A stretch of DNA of 64,000 nucleotides from Closterium sp. NIES-65 (lineage: Eukaryota > Streptophyta > Zygnematophyceae > Desmidiales > Closteriaceae), in the NCBI GenBank assembly GCA_948144175.1, contig CANXME010000418.1, positions 991,001 to 1,055,000 of the forward strand, given 5' to 3'. A program made the position numbers and the translations under genes. A model generated the notes under the pieces. That model made no database searches and was not told where the DNA came from. It was given only the letters and a program-made list of their open reading frames with translations. The stretch's first letter is position 1. Every line of letters starts with the position of its first letter. This document shows, piece by piece, positions 11,236-22,186 of the stretch.

Positions 11236-12093
11236 TAGTGCTGTTATATATACTATCCCCATCTGTGAAAAAAAACAGTGTTCACTTGCTGAAGCTGGTA
11301 TGTTGTATTCCTGTGTGAAAAGTGTTCCGAATTACGGTACCTGAAAGTAGTTATTTAATTAATCAGCTCCTTCCACCTGATTCCCACCCTCCCACTCTCT
11401 ATAATCACACTAGTGTGAAGCAGACTTTTCCAGTGTATTATGAATATGGACCTAACAAATGAATCCAGAAAATCCGATGTAGTTTTGATCTGGAGGCTGA
11501 ACATCAGAGGAAATAAGATTATTGACACACTACACTAAGATTTCCATGTCTGTGCCATCACCATACATCCTATTTCTTAGACTTAGAGCTGTAGGAAGTT
11601 TCCTTGCAGAACCTAAGCTTACCAACCACCTCCCCCTGTAACATTCAAGATTGACAGTAACCACGCCTCCATCATGCTATCACTGTAGCAAAAATCAATT
11701 GGCTAAGGGTGGGTATTGATTGAGAGCCCGCATTGAAAGCCTGAAGCGGGCTTTGTAGCCGAAACCGAAGCAGAACAAGCGGCAGGCAGGAGTCCTTCAA
11801 AACGAAAAGAGAAGCATAAGGTACCCCTGCCTCACAGTGCCTCACCCTGCCTCACCCCTTCCTACCAACCTTGAGAGAGACCGAATGAAAGAAAGTTTGC
11901 AGTACCTTTCAACAAGGCCCAATCATGCTTATACCCACCCACCAACACCATCCGCTCTGCCCCCCCCAAATGAAATCAAACAGTGCACAGTGCGTGCTCA
12001 TAGGCTGCGATCCCACCAATCCTTGACCTCGGAGAGTCGACTCGAAAATCAATGATGCATGCTCATAGGTTGCTCGTAGGTGGCTCATAATCC
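11236..12093. other. Convergent intergenic region
   Basis: The stretch separates the stop codons of the sigma gene (+) and the U-box kinase gene (-). It is more AT-rich than its neighbours and carries no supported coding region. It should hold both 3' UTRs and polyadenylation signals. Near 11995-12110 there are decayed copies of the last PUB exon's GC.CATAGGTTGCG..TCCCGCCA segment around a degenerate palindrome (GAGAGTCGACTCGAAAA, 12032-12048). Confidence 0.6.
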
Positions 12094-15000
12094 TCATAGG
12101 TTGCGTTCCCGCCAGTCTTTGATCATGGCGCGCACGGCATGGTTGGGCACGAGGTCCTTGGAGGGCAGCTGCTCATTGGTCATGGGCGAGCGGTCGCTGC
12201 TCTCCAGCCACGACTCTATCGCCTCCTTCTCGTACGTGTGCCCGTCCGCTGCCAGCACCGGGTTCACCATCATCTCCTGTGCGGTTGAGAGCGGTGAAAG
12301 GGGGTGGAAGAGGGTGCCAAGATGGGGAAGAGGGGGTGAGAGTGTGGACAAGCTAATAGTGGAGGCTTCTCGTAGGTGTGCCCGTCCGCCACCAGCACCG
12401 GGTTCACCATAATCTCCTGTGCGGTTGCAAGGTGTGAAGGGGATAAGTGGTAAGAGGTTTGAGAAAGTAAGAAGGCTTCTCGTACGTGTGCCTGAACGCC
12501 GCTAGCTAGCACCGGGTTCACCATCATCTCCTGTGTATGGGAGGATAGGGAAAAGGTTGTGGTAGTGTGAGAGGGGTGGTGGTGTGAGTGGGTGGACAAG
12601 CGAATATTATAGAGAAGTTGAAGTCACCGAGGGCTTCTCGTACATGTGCCCTTCCGCTGCCACCACCGGATTCACCATCATCTCCTGTGCGGGGTAGTGG
12701 AGGGGTTGGGATGTGGTGGGTAAGGGTTTGAGAGAGCATCAAGGCTTCTCGTATGTGTGCAGGGGAGGAGGATGTGCAGGAACGGGTAGAGAGGAAGACA
12801 GAGTGGAGAGTTGGAGACAAAAAGTAGACGGGGCACAAGGAAACCCAAGCTTGCCTGAGTGATGGGGCAGAACAGGCTGCTGGGCGCATCCCCAATCGAC
12901 CGCTTCGCCGGCGTCTTCCTCGCCTCCTCCTCCGCCTGAACCGCTCGCGCCCGCGCCCTATCCAGCACGGGCATCACATGCGTCTCCAGATCCGGCCGCT
13001 TCTTCCTCCTCATCTCAGAACACTTCACCGCAATCTTAGCCACTTCCATGACCATATCCAGCGGCCAGTTCCCAGCGCGTTCATCTAGAAACTCCCTCAT
13101 GGCCTCCTCGTCCCCGTCGTCCACAGCTTCTTCTAACCCCTCGTACACGTTGGGCTTGCGGCCGGTGAGGAGATCGAGGAGCACGATTCCGAGTGCGTAG
13201 ACATCGGATTTGGGGCCGAACTCGCCCGTGCGTTGGAACTCCGGGTCGACGTACGCGAAGGTGCCGACAGGGACCGATTCTCGCATGTAGGTTTGATCCA
13301 TGGACAGCCCAGGCATGAGCTTCGCCAGCCCGACGTCTCCGAGTTTCGCAACGAAGTTTTTATCGAGGAGGATGTTGCCGGGCTTTAAGTCGCGGTGCAC
13401 GATAGGCACGGGGCGCGTGTGGAGGATGAGGAGCGCGGAGGCGATTTCGGCGGCGACGCGCATGCGGGTGTACCAGGGGAGAGGGGGCGTGTTGTTGGCG
13501 CAGAGGAGGCGGTCCTCGAGGGAGCCGTTGGCCATGAACTCGTAGACGAGGCAGTACCTGTCGGGACAGCAGCCCAGCAGCATCACCACGTGTGGGTGCT
13601 GAATCTGACTCAGCACTTCGACCTGTGGGAGATGGGGGAATTGGGGGAGGGGGGAGCGGGAGGAGAGGAGGAGAGAAGGCGGAGGGGAGGCAGAGGGGAG
13701 GAAAGGGGCAGGGGGAAAAAGACAGGGGAAAGGGAGGGGGAGGTTGGGGAAGCGACGGCGGAGAGATGAGGCGTGTTGTTGGCGCAGAGCAGGCGGTCCT
13801 CGAGGGAGCCGTTGGCCACGAACTCGTAGACGAGGCAGTACTTGTCGGGACAGCAGCCGAGGAGCATCACCACGTGCGGGTGCTGGATCTATCTAAGCAC
13901 CTCCACCTGGTGGGGGGATGGGGAGGATAGGGAAGGGGAGGAAGGGATGAGTGGGAAGAGAGGTGAAAATTGTGGGAGTGCGTACAATGACTTGCCACAA
14001 ACGTGTGGGAGCTGGATGTGACTCCACCTGGTGAGAGGGATGGGGAGGGGGAGAGGCGGGGAAACGGGAACAGAGGAATGGGGGCACGGAAAGTCGAAGG
14101 GTGAGGGTGGTGGAAGGGAGGGGGTGTGATGATGGGGAAGAAGAGAAATGAAGGTACTGGATCTGACTCAGGCACAGCCCAACACACACGTGGCCCAGCC
14201 GTCACCCACCTCTGCTATGCTCACTAACCTCTTGTTGGAACTCGTGCGCGGCCTGCATGGCGTCTGTGTTCTTGAGCACCTTCACCGCCACGGGCGTGGG
14301 TGAGGTGGAGCGTGCTACACCGCCCCACCACCTTCTGGCCTACCTTTCAGCGCAATACCCCTTCTTTCCCACCCATCTTGCACCAAAACCCTTTGCTCCG
14401 CGCACCTCTTGTTGGAACTCGTGAGCGGCCTGCATGGCGTCCGTGTTCTTGAGCACCTTCACTGCAACGGGCGTGTGGTGCAGCGTGCCTGAGAACACCG
14501 TTCCAAACCCGCCCTCGCCCAGCTTGCGGTCCGTCTTGAAGTTCTCCGTTGCAAACTGGGGGATGTTGAATGGGGGAATGCGGGTGGAGAGGGAGGGCTT
14601 TAGAGCATGATTTGTGCCCTGAGGAAGTTCTCCGTAGCAAACTGCCATTTCATGGGGAGGAGGAAACACAAGTAGCTCGGGTGCTTGAGGAGTTGATCTC
14701 TGGGATGAAATTTGAGTCCACCGAGAAAGTAACCCGCTCTCGCCGAGCGCTAGAAGTTCTCCGTCACGATCTGTTATGCATGGCAGGGGGAATCAGCTTT
14801 TGAGGCGCCTCATTCATGTGCATGCGTGCACGCCCACCCCACATTCACGAAGGCACGCCTCACTGTGCAAACGGATAGCACCAACACCCTCCTTCACCAA
14901 TATACCAACTCACCCACCCTTCCACCTTCCACCTCCCCTCCACTCACCACAATGTTGTCTCGTCAGACGAGTACTCGCGGTAGTTTGTCATCACGCGCAT

Positions 15001-18000
15001 GTGTTCATGCCCACCCCACATTCACGAAGGCTCCCCTCACTGTGCGAACGGGCAAAAACACCCTTCTACACCAACGTACCCACCCACACACCCACACACC
15101 CACCCACAGACCCGCCACTCACCACAACGTACTACAAGTAATCGCGGTACTGGGCCATCATGCGCATGCATGTATGCACATAACCACCTTCTACGCTCGG
15201 GGTGATTTTGGTGATTCGCCTCTTCAACCTTCCCCCGCCACTCACCACAATGTCGTCGTACGAGTACTCACGGCAGTTGGCCATCATGCGCATGCATGCA
15301 TACACGCATGCACCCAGGCAACCATCTACTCACCCGTCCACTCACTCTCCAACCCACCCATTCATCCACCCACCGATCCACTGACCCACCCACCCACCCA
15401 CCTATCCAACCACCCACACGCCTACCACTCACCACAATGTACTCACGGTAGCTGGCCGTCATGTGCATGCATACCAAGCTTCTACGCTGCTGGTGATTTT
15501 GGTGACTCCGCTCCTGCTCATTCACCTTCTTATCATTTCCCCATCCACTCACCATAATGTCGTCGTACGAGTACTCCCGGTAGTTGGCCATCATGCGCAT
15601 GGGTGCATGCACGCATGCACACATCTAACCATCCACTCACCCATCCACCCACCCTCCAACTTACCCATTCATCCACCCACCCACCCACCAGCCACTCACC
15701 ACCACAATGTCGTCATAAGAATACTCGCGGTAGTTGGCCATCATGCGCAAGCACCCATCTACCCATCCACCCGTCTACCCATCCACCCATCCACCCACCC
15801 ACCCATCCAACTATTCAACCATCCACGAGCCCTCCACTCACCACAATGTCGTCATACGAGTACTCGCGGTAGTTAGCCATCATGCGCATGCTGCCCTTCT
15901 CCGATTTCGCCTTCTTCTCCGCCTCCTGCCGCCGCTTCTCCTCCAGCTCCAGCGCCGCGCGCGTCATCGCCGCCTGCTTCATCGCCACCTCCGTCTTCTG
16001 CGCCTCCAGCTCCGCCTGCTTCCGCGCCTCCTCCGCCGCCGCCATGGCGCGCGCCGCCTCCTGCGACGCCATCTCGATGCGCACCGCCGTTTCCAGCTCC
16101 CGCCGCTTGTTCTGCGCCTCGACCTCGCGGAGGGAGCGGTCCGCTTCGGAGAGCGCGCGCTGCGCGCGCTGCTCCGCCTCCAGACGCGCCTTCTCCGCCT
16201 CCGCCGCGCGCTGCCGCATCAGCTCCAGCTCGCGCCGTAGGTCGTTCTGAAGGGGGTTCCGGGAGGAATGGGGGAAAGCGGGGGGAAAAGGGAAAGGGAA
16301 GGGGAGGGGAGAGGGGGAAGGGAGGGGAGGGAAAGGAGGGAGGGAAGGGAAGGGAGGGAGGCAAAGGAAAAGGGAGCGCTTTGTCTCGTGAGCTCCAACT
16401 CGCGATGAAGATCGCTCTGAAATCAAGGCGTGGGGATGCCTTGAAGTAAGGCGTACTTATCATAGCATGTGGGTATTGGGAATGTAAAAAAAACAACTGG
16501 TACACGACGATTGTGTGCGGTATGTGAGCATGTGGGGTGTGCGGGAGGGAGAGGGAGCGAGAGATCGAATGAAGTGGGAGGGAGAGGGCGCTGAGGAAGC
16601 CGGCGTGGGAAAGCAGGGGGGTTGGGGGGGAGGAGGGGGGGGGGAGGAGGGGGGAGAAAGGAGAAGGAGATGAGGCAGCATACTAGGCTTATACGTTGAT
16701 CTCCTCACCTCAACGCCGCCACCACCGCCAACAGAAGAAACGTCCGAAGCAGCCGGAACAGGAGCAGGAATCGCCGCAGGGTACGCATGCTGCATTCCTC
16801 CCCCACCACCACCATCACCCCCCATCTCCCCTCCACTACCGCCCGCAGGCGACCCTCCCCCTCCTGCCCCTCCGCCTTCCCCCAGCTGCAGCCCCGCGAG
16901 CGCCGCGCGCGCCTTGCTCATGCGCGACTGGAGATCCGACATGAAGTCCTGCTGCTGCTGAAACGTCGCCGCCTGATTGGCGCGCTTCCACGCGTCGAAC
17001 TCCGCGAGGTAGTCCGATTGCAGCTTCTGCCCCTCCGCCGTGTTCGCCGCCTGCTTCGACCACGCCAGCGCCGACAGCGCCGCGGCTTGTTGGATATCGC
17101 TCCCGCCCTTGGGACCTCCGCCGCCGGGAGAGCTGTCCATGCTCCCGCCGTCCATGGAGAAGCGCGACTGCAGGCTGCCGGATCCGCCGCCGCCGGACGC
17201 GGGCATGTAGGGCTGCATGGGTCCCGAGCCTTGCGGGCTCGAGTCGTTGCTGCCGTACTGGCCTCTCGGCGCCACTCCTCCCCCCATCATTCCCCCATAT
17301 GGCGCGTTCATTCCTCCGCCGCCGCCGCCCCAGCCCCCCCCTTGCGGAGCTCCCCCGCGCGCAGGGTACTGCTGGTACTGGCCGTAGGATGAGCCAACGG
17401 GTGCTCCGTATCCTCCGCCCGATTCGTCGTACTCGCCGCTTCTTCCTCCTGTGAATTCGTTTTTCAGGGATAGCAAGAAAAACACAAAAATGACATCATT
17501 ATTTTGATTGTTCAATTCTGCCTTCCTCGCCCTTCCTGAATCTTCACCTTCCCGGATTTCAGAAAGGTCTGATCTGCCGTCATTTCTCATTTTCAGAAAT
17601 CCCTGCATGATCCGAAATGAGATCATATTAGACAGCAAATTGCCACTGACGTAACGCTTACCCGATTCATTGAACCCGCCGCTGTAGGTCGGCTCGAGAG
17701 AACCCGAGCCTTGGCCGGACCCTCCCGAGCCTGGCATCAGACGGCCCGAGCCAGCAGGACTTCCCGAAGCAGATGACATGGGCGAGCCTTCCGATTCCTT
17801 GTAAAGAACGACCTTGTCCTTTTGAATCACAAAAACGGAGAGACCATGAGGCTTATAACGAACGCAGTACGCTCCGGTACTCGATGACTTGCCCCGCCTG
17901 CCAAGTCAAACACAGATCAGCACGTGAGACGGCTTCCAGATACTCTTTCCAAGGTGCATATCTTTTTAAAAAAGGCTCCCGAAGAAAGCTTGAAAAGGAG

Positions 18001-18992
18001 TGAAACAGCGGGCACGATGCTTACATGCTGAACATTCCTCGCGCATTGGTTCCTAGAACCAGCGTCGTCGCTTTCAGCTTGCTCGACTCTTCCACGATTC
18101 CCTTTTCTCTTGAGTTGTTTCGGCCAACCTTCAGCTCCAATTTGATCTGCAGTATCGAATGGACGACAAAAAATGAATGAAACAATATTTTGATCCTCTC
18201 TCGTTTCAAAACCGGGTCATTGTCCAGGAAAACCGCAACTCGGAACAGAATGGCTGCAGTCACTCGTATCACTACCACGAGAGACATCAGACGCGATATA
18301 CCTTGGGGTCGACGAGTTTTTTCAGAGAGAGCATCATAGGCTGCACGATGGTGCGGACATAATGCACAAACATGGTGTTGTTGACCTCGCTCTGATACAT
18401 CTCCACCGCTCCTGCAACCAGAACCAACCAGAAGAAATCATTGTAGTCAGCGCAGTGAGCACGCAGAAACTGTGTAACGCCATGTAAGGAGCTTTGAAAG
18501 ATATTCAGGAGAAATGAGCATGCGGATATGGCAGGTATTAAACGCCAGCAATGCACTAAGTTTTGTCAAAATGGATGAAATTGCAGATTTGAACGCCGTA
18601 ATGACTGCATCTTGACAAAAACAGACGAGTATGATTTTTTTTATCTAAACGACTTAAATACCTGCAACTTGCCTTCCCGCTCCTCCATAAGCACCCATAC
18701 CTGATCCGTGAAACAGGAATACTAGTTAATGTTGTGCAAGCAACAATAGAAGCACAGACTTACGAAATGCGCACTTGAGGAAACAATCATCCAGTTTAGG
18801 AGAAAGGGAGCCATAAAACTGCTTACTTGGGCTGGGAATCTTAGTGACCACATGGAGCAATATAAGAATGTCGTCTGGGCTGCGAACTTTATTCGTGATG
18901 GCCCATTTGATGGCTTCTTTACACGATGGGTCCTTACTAACTCCGACAACGACCCTCTCCCCGCCAAACTCAAAGCCGTCACCAGGCGCCAT
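12094..18992 (-). CDS. PUB: USP/coiled-coil/protein kinase/U-box protein (PUB type), 10 exons
   Basis: Predicted E3 ubiquitin ligase fused to a receptor-like cytoplasmic kinase. Exons in transcript order: 18992-18764, 18700-18662, 18411-18302, 18146-18025, 17897-17662, 17448-16709, 16246-15842, 14555-14406, 13622-12855, 12276-12094; 993 aa, all in phase. Universal-stress-protein domain at about 1-210 (ERVVVGVSKDPSCKEAIKWA; LVLGTNARGMFSMRG; CVRYKPHGLSVFVIQ). Gly/Ser-rich linker, then an Ala/Glu/Arg coiled coil ending NYREYSYDDIV. Kinase: GEGGFGTVF loop, VAVKVLK lysine, HRDLKPGN, DVG in place of DFG (usual in this family as I know it), SVPVGTFAYVDPEFQRTGEF. C-terminal U-box: CPITQEMMVNPVLAADGHTY, SPMTN, LVPNHAVRAMI. 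The last intron has a GC donor (CAG|GCAAGC at 12854). Several exons have decayed copies. Plant family members act in defence, stress and developmental signalling; the exact role here is unknown. Confidence 0.88.
12240..12690 (-). repeat. Four copies of the U-box last-exon start
   Basis: The acceptor and first codons of the last exon (minus strand GCACAG|GAGATGATGGTGAACC) occur intact at 12276 and as truncated relatives near 12415, 12535 and 12685. These encode EIMVNPVLVADGHTYEK, EMMVNPVLAS and frameshifted forms. Each copy runs into a shared segment meaning (R/H)EAF-like sequence and an intron. Only the 12276 copy reaches the stop codon in frame. Confidence 0.8.
13778..13915 (-). repeat. Copy of the kinase-domain exon
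   Basis: A duplicate of the start of the 13622-12855 exon. It encodes VMLLGCCPDKYCLVYEF and GSLEDRLLCANN, with a TAG-like disruption where the intact exon has SQIQHPH. It is truncated inside the domain. Confidence 0.8.
14225..14770 (-). repeat. Copies of the glycine-loop kinase exon
   Basis: The 14555-14406 exon has a truncated downstream copy at about 14228-14300 (HEFQQE end, donor kept). Fragments of its start (ACGGAGAACTTC on the minus strand) recur at about 14620-14640 and 14738-14765. Confidence 0.7.
14798..14812. repeat. Junction palindrome, GCGC core (right arm truncated)
   Basis: TTTTGAGGCGCCTCA, then TTCA rather than AAAA. It lies between kinase-exon fragments and the array of NYREYSYDD exon copies. 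Confidence 0.7.
14940..15896 (-). repeat. Seven copies of the YREYSYDD exon end with donor
   Basis: The last ~50 bases of the coiled-coil exon plus its 5' splice site (plus strand CACCACAATGTCGTC.TACGA and CATCATGCGCATG) recur. Copies lie at about 14946, 15119, 15245, 15434, 15547, 15698 and 15838, with the complete exon ending at 15842. Between them run CCACCCACCCATC-type intron repeats. The copies end after the Met-Arg-Met-Met codons, so they are exon-end fragments. Confidence 0.85.
16384..16422 (-). repeat. Copy of the coiled-coil exon start
   Basis: A minus-strand fragment encoding SDLHRELEL with a CAG-like acceptor duplicates the NDLRRELEL start of the 16246-15842 exon. About 30 bp are retained. 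Confidence 0.7.
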
Positions 18993-20207
18993 TTCGAGCT
19001 CAAGTGACCAAAAGCATCGACACCGCGACCCGAAAAATGAAAAAAAAGGCGAAAAAAAAACTGCGTCTGGAAATCGCTACAGGAAGAAGCCGCGGATAGT
19101 TGGAATGTTACAGCTGGCTATCTTTCCCTGATTGCGTGAGGGCTGGGTGGAAGGGATCCAAACCCTAGCCTCTCCGTTAGCAGACTGGAAGCCCTAGGGA
19201 GTTCAAGCAGCCACAGCTGGAGGGTAGTACGAGAAGAGGTGAGTGAGGGGGGCGGGGGGGGGAGTCGCGAGGGGAAGGTTGTGGGGAAGCAGAAGCATGG
19301 CGGAAAACGGGGACAGCCAGAGGAGAGCAGAAGGCGAGCGGAGCGGAAGGGAAGCAGGAGAGTGGCGGAGGGCAAATGAAGCAGCATGGAGTGGAGGGCT
19401 GGATGTGTCCATTGCCCCTTGAAGGGTCATTCTCAACAACCAAAACATGGTTCTCCATGGTTCGGCTAGTTTTTAGACGGTTTATAAAGGACACGTTTGT
19501 TCTGGAAACCTCGGATCATGGATATATGCACACAGGGGCAGTGACAGCAGGGGCAAGGGGAGGTGGCCTTGGAGTTGGGACGAACACAGACCACGATCAT
19601 GACGAGGAACGGCTGTGCGAAACAGGTAACTTGATCAAATGTTACTCTCACATCTAGATATCAACCAAACTAGATATCATAAGACTGTTTATTTGCTTCT
19701 TCACGAAACAAACCGCTTCGTTTCTATCTTTCGAAAATGCTCGAATAAGGCCGTTACCAGCTCCCATCCAACCCTTGCATTTTTGGGTGGCATTAGGGAC
19801 GAGGATGAAGCAGATGTACGGTGGACGAAAGTGTTGTCCGTTTGCAGAAAAGGACCATTTTCACTTGTCCGGCAGTGTTCGCTACCCCAACGAACCATTT
19901 TGTAACGTCACGTAGCTGGTGTTCTCGATATGTTTTGGAAATCCCTGCCAGTTCAGAGTTTTACACCCTATTCATCCTGCCCGTTGATGTGTTCTCGTTC
20001 TTACATCATTTACTGGGTTCCTTCTGCCCACAGAAAGCAGCCAGTGTTTTTTTAGCCCGACACTAATGTTCACGGTCACAACCAGGTTGCCAGGCTTTGT
20101 GAGGGGCAAGGGTGACGACACCAGGCTTTGGCGTTTGCGTGTTTTGCAGCATCTATATTGTCTCTTTTGTGGGAGTAGACTTGGCCAATTGGGGATTTTT
20201 TTTTAAA
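18993..20207. other. Region upstream of the PUB gene, no gene seen
   Basis: This should contain the PUB promoter and 5' UTR (minus strand). Short open frames on both strands have no recognisable features. A G/A-rich purine tract lies at about 19220-19370. I see no clear TATA box. Confidence 0.5.
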
Positions 20208-20947
20208 GGGGGTGTAACATGTGCGCAAGAACTAAGCTGGGCCGTGCTGGGCCGCTACGGCCCAGGGGCATTTGCACGGACCAGAGCGGACCAGCACGGA
20301 CCAGCGAACGGCCCAGTTGTGGACACGGACCAGCATGTACAGTGCGAGACGCACGTACGAAAACGAGGCTCGACACGCATGACCATTTCCAGAGCGACCA
20401 TCTCGCATGCGAAAACTGCGTTTTGATCGTGCGCCAGAAGGAGCTGCTTTGTGCGAAATCTTGTAAAGGACGCGGTACAGATGCAAATATCGCAGGATCG
20501 TCTGCACATATCGATCCCCACAATTGATTGGGCATATCGATTGGCGAAGCGTAGCGATCGCGACGTTGTAACGAACGCCACTGAAATTTTGATAGAGCTC
20601 CCGCGATTTGTGATCAGTCGCATTCACACACTGTCCAAAAAATTGGGCCAAAAAGAGTACTGTAGCATAGTTACAACGTGGAAAATAGGGTAACCGTTTT
20701 GCACATCGATCACGACTGACGATCGATTGTCTACTTCGACCGCGTCCTAAGGCGCGACCTGGCTCACTTTTGTTTTCGTCAACACTTCGTTTCGAAGCTG
20801 CAATGCACTGTGCATAGCTGGTCCGCCGCAAATGGTCCCCGGTACCACGCGGAACCACTTTTGGAAGCGATCCCTCTAAAATGGTGGCCACATGTATTCG
20901 CTGGTCCATTTCCTTGTAAATGGACCAGCGCGCAATGTAACACCCCC
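20208..20947. mobile_element. Non-autonomous DNA transposon with terminal inverted repeats
   Basis: GGGGGTGTAACAT at 20208-20220 is mirrored by ATGTAACACCCCC at 20935-20947, a 12/13 match. TAA follows the right end, and TAAA precedes the left end, consistent with a 3-bp TAA target duplication with one extra A. Such ends and targets are typical of PIF/Harbinger elements. Inside the right end is a 13-bp-arm hairpin (CGCTGGTCCATTT / AAATGGACCAGCG, 20899-20930). The element is about 740 bp. Its 268-codon minus-strand frame has no transposase motif and runs out past the right end, so the element appears non-autonomous. Confidence 0.6.
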
Positions 20948-22186
20948 TAAGAATGCGTTCTCCATCCACTGGCTGGCTGATGAGGTAGCAGTTTCGGTGT
21001 GTTCCATAGCACTGGCAGCAGTATGTTGTAATTCGCAATCACAATATACAACTATGATACGCAGGGTAAACATGGCAAACAAACCTGGCTCCCAGAACCC
21101 TGCACGTCACTCCAGTTGAGGTGAGCCTGGTCACTGCCAACTCATGCATTGGCCCAAGGTCCATGTCCAGTCAGCGAACCGCGAATTTCAAATCGAGCCG
21201 CATTTATTTCTTACCGTGTCGCCTTCTCGCATTTTGCACGTAGGAAATTGCACATCCCTTCGAAAATGTGACATGGATGGGATGAGATTGTAGAGGGCTC
21301 GGTTTTGTGAAGAGCCCTTGGACATGGCAGCAGTATCACTGCAGCACAGCACGAGTTTGCTACGCAGGCGTGTACAGATATCTTGCTGTTGATCTTGTTC
21401 TGTACGGCTGTTAGCGAATAGTAAGTACACTGATGCAGTTGTTTACTTTCATCCCTTCTGTGAGGAGGTGCTGCAAGGACACACCTGGCGTGATCGTTGC
21501 TTCCTTACGGGGTTGTATGGCTTCGTGAGACACAACTGTTCCATCTTAGCTGTTCTGGTCGAACCAACCCCGCTCCCGCCTTTTTCCTTTCCCTATCACC
21601 GTCTGTACATTCCCTCGATACAAGTTTGCCCTCCACTCCTGTCCAGCCCATAGTCGAAACCACACTGTTTTGTGACCCTCGGGCTGCCATCCGGCTAGAT
21701 TGCCAGACGACCTACGAGGCACGAAAGCATCACAAGCCACTTCATAGCTTCTAGGCCTCCCTGTTCCGGCTATCCAAAATTGAGGGTGCTTGAAACCAGC
21801 GAACCCGCTAACGAAACGGAGAAGTAAGGCCACACAAGGACAGCCCGCGAGGTTGCAACCATTAACCTAACTACCGTATCACTCGGACGTGGTTATTGCT
21901 GCTGATTTAGTAGTCACACCTTTGCTTCAGCCGGTGTGGTCTAACAAGCCAGTCAAAGCGGCAGCATTAGCGTGCAGCGAATGCCCGCACGCATCTTTAG
22001 TTGGCTCCTACAACATCACGTATAGCAACGACTGAGCGTGTTTAGTTCCACCCATCGACCATGGCGTCGTGCGCTTCGACTGCTTACCGAGTGCCGTTCT
22101 AGCCAGATTTGTCTAAACAGCCTGAATCCCTAGGCTTATTATTGCAACGACGAGGCCTAGTAGCTGAGGCTAGCCGACCACGCGAC
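20948..22186. other. Region upstream of the first armadillo gene
   Basis: No supported gene. It should hold the promoter and 5' leader of the armadillo gene. Composition is close to balanced and free of the exon-fragment repeats seen elsewhere. Confidence 0.5.

Noticed and set aside
20232-21038. 268-codon minus-strand frame over the TIR element
   Set aside because: It crosses the element's right end and shows no transposase motif.
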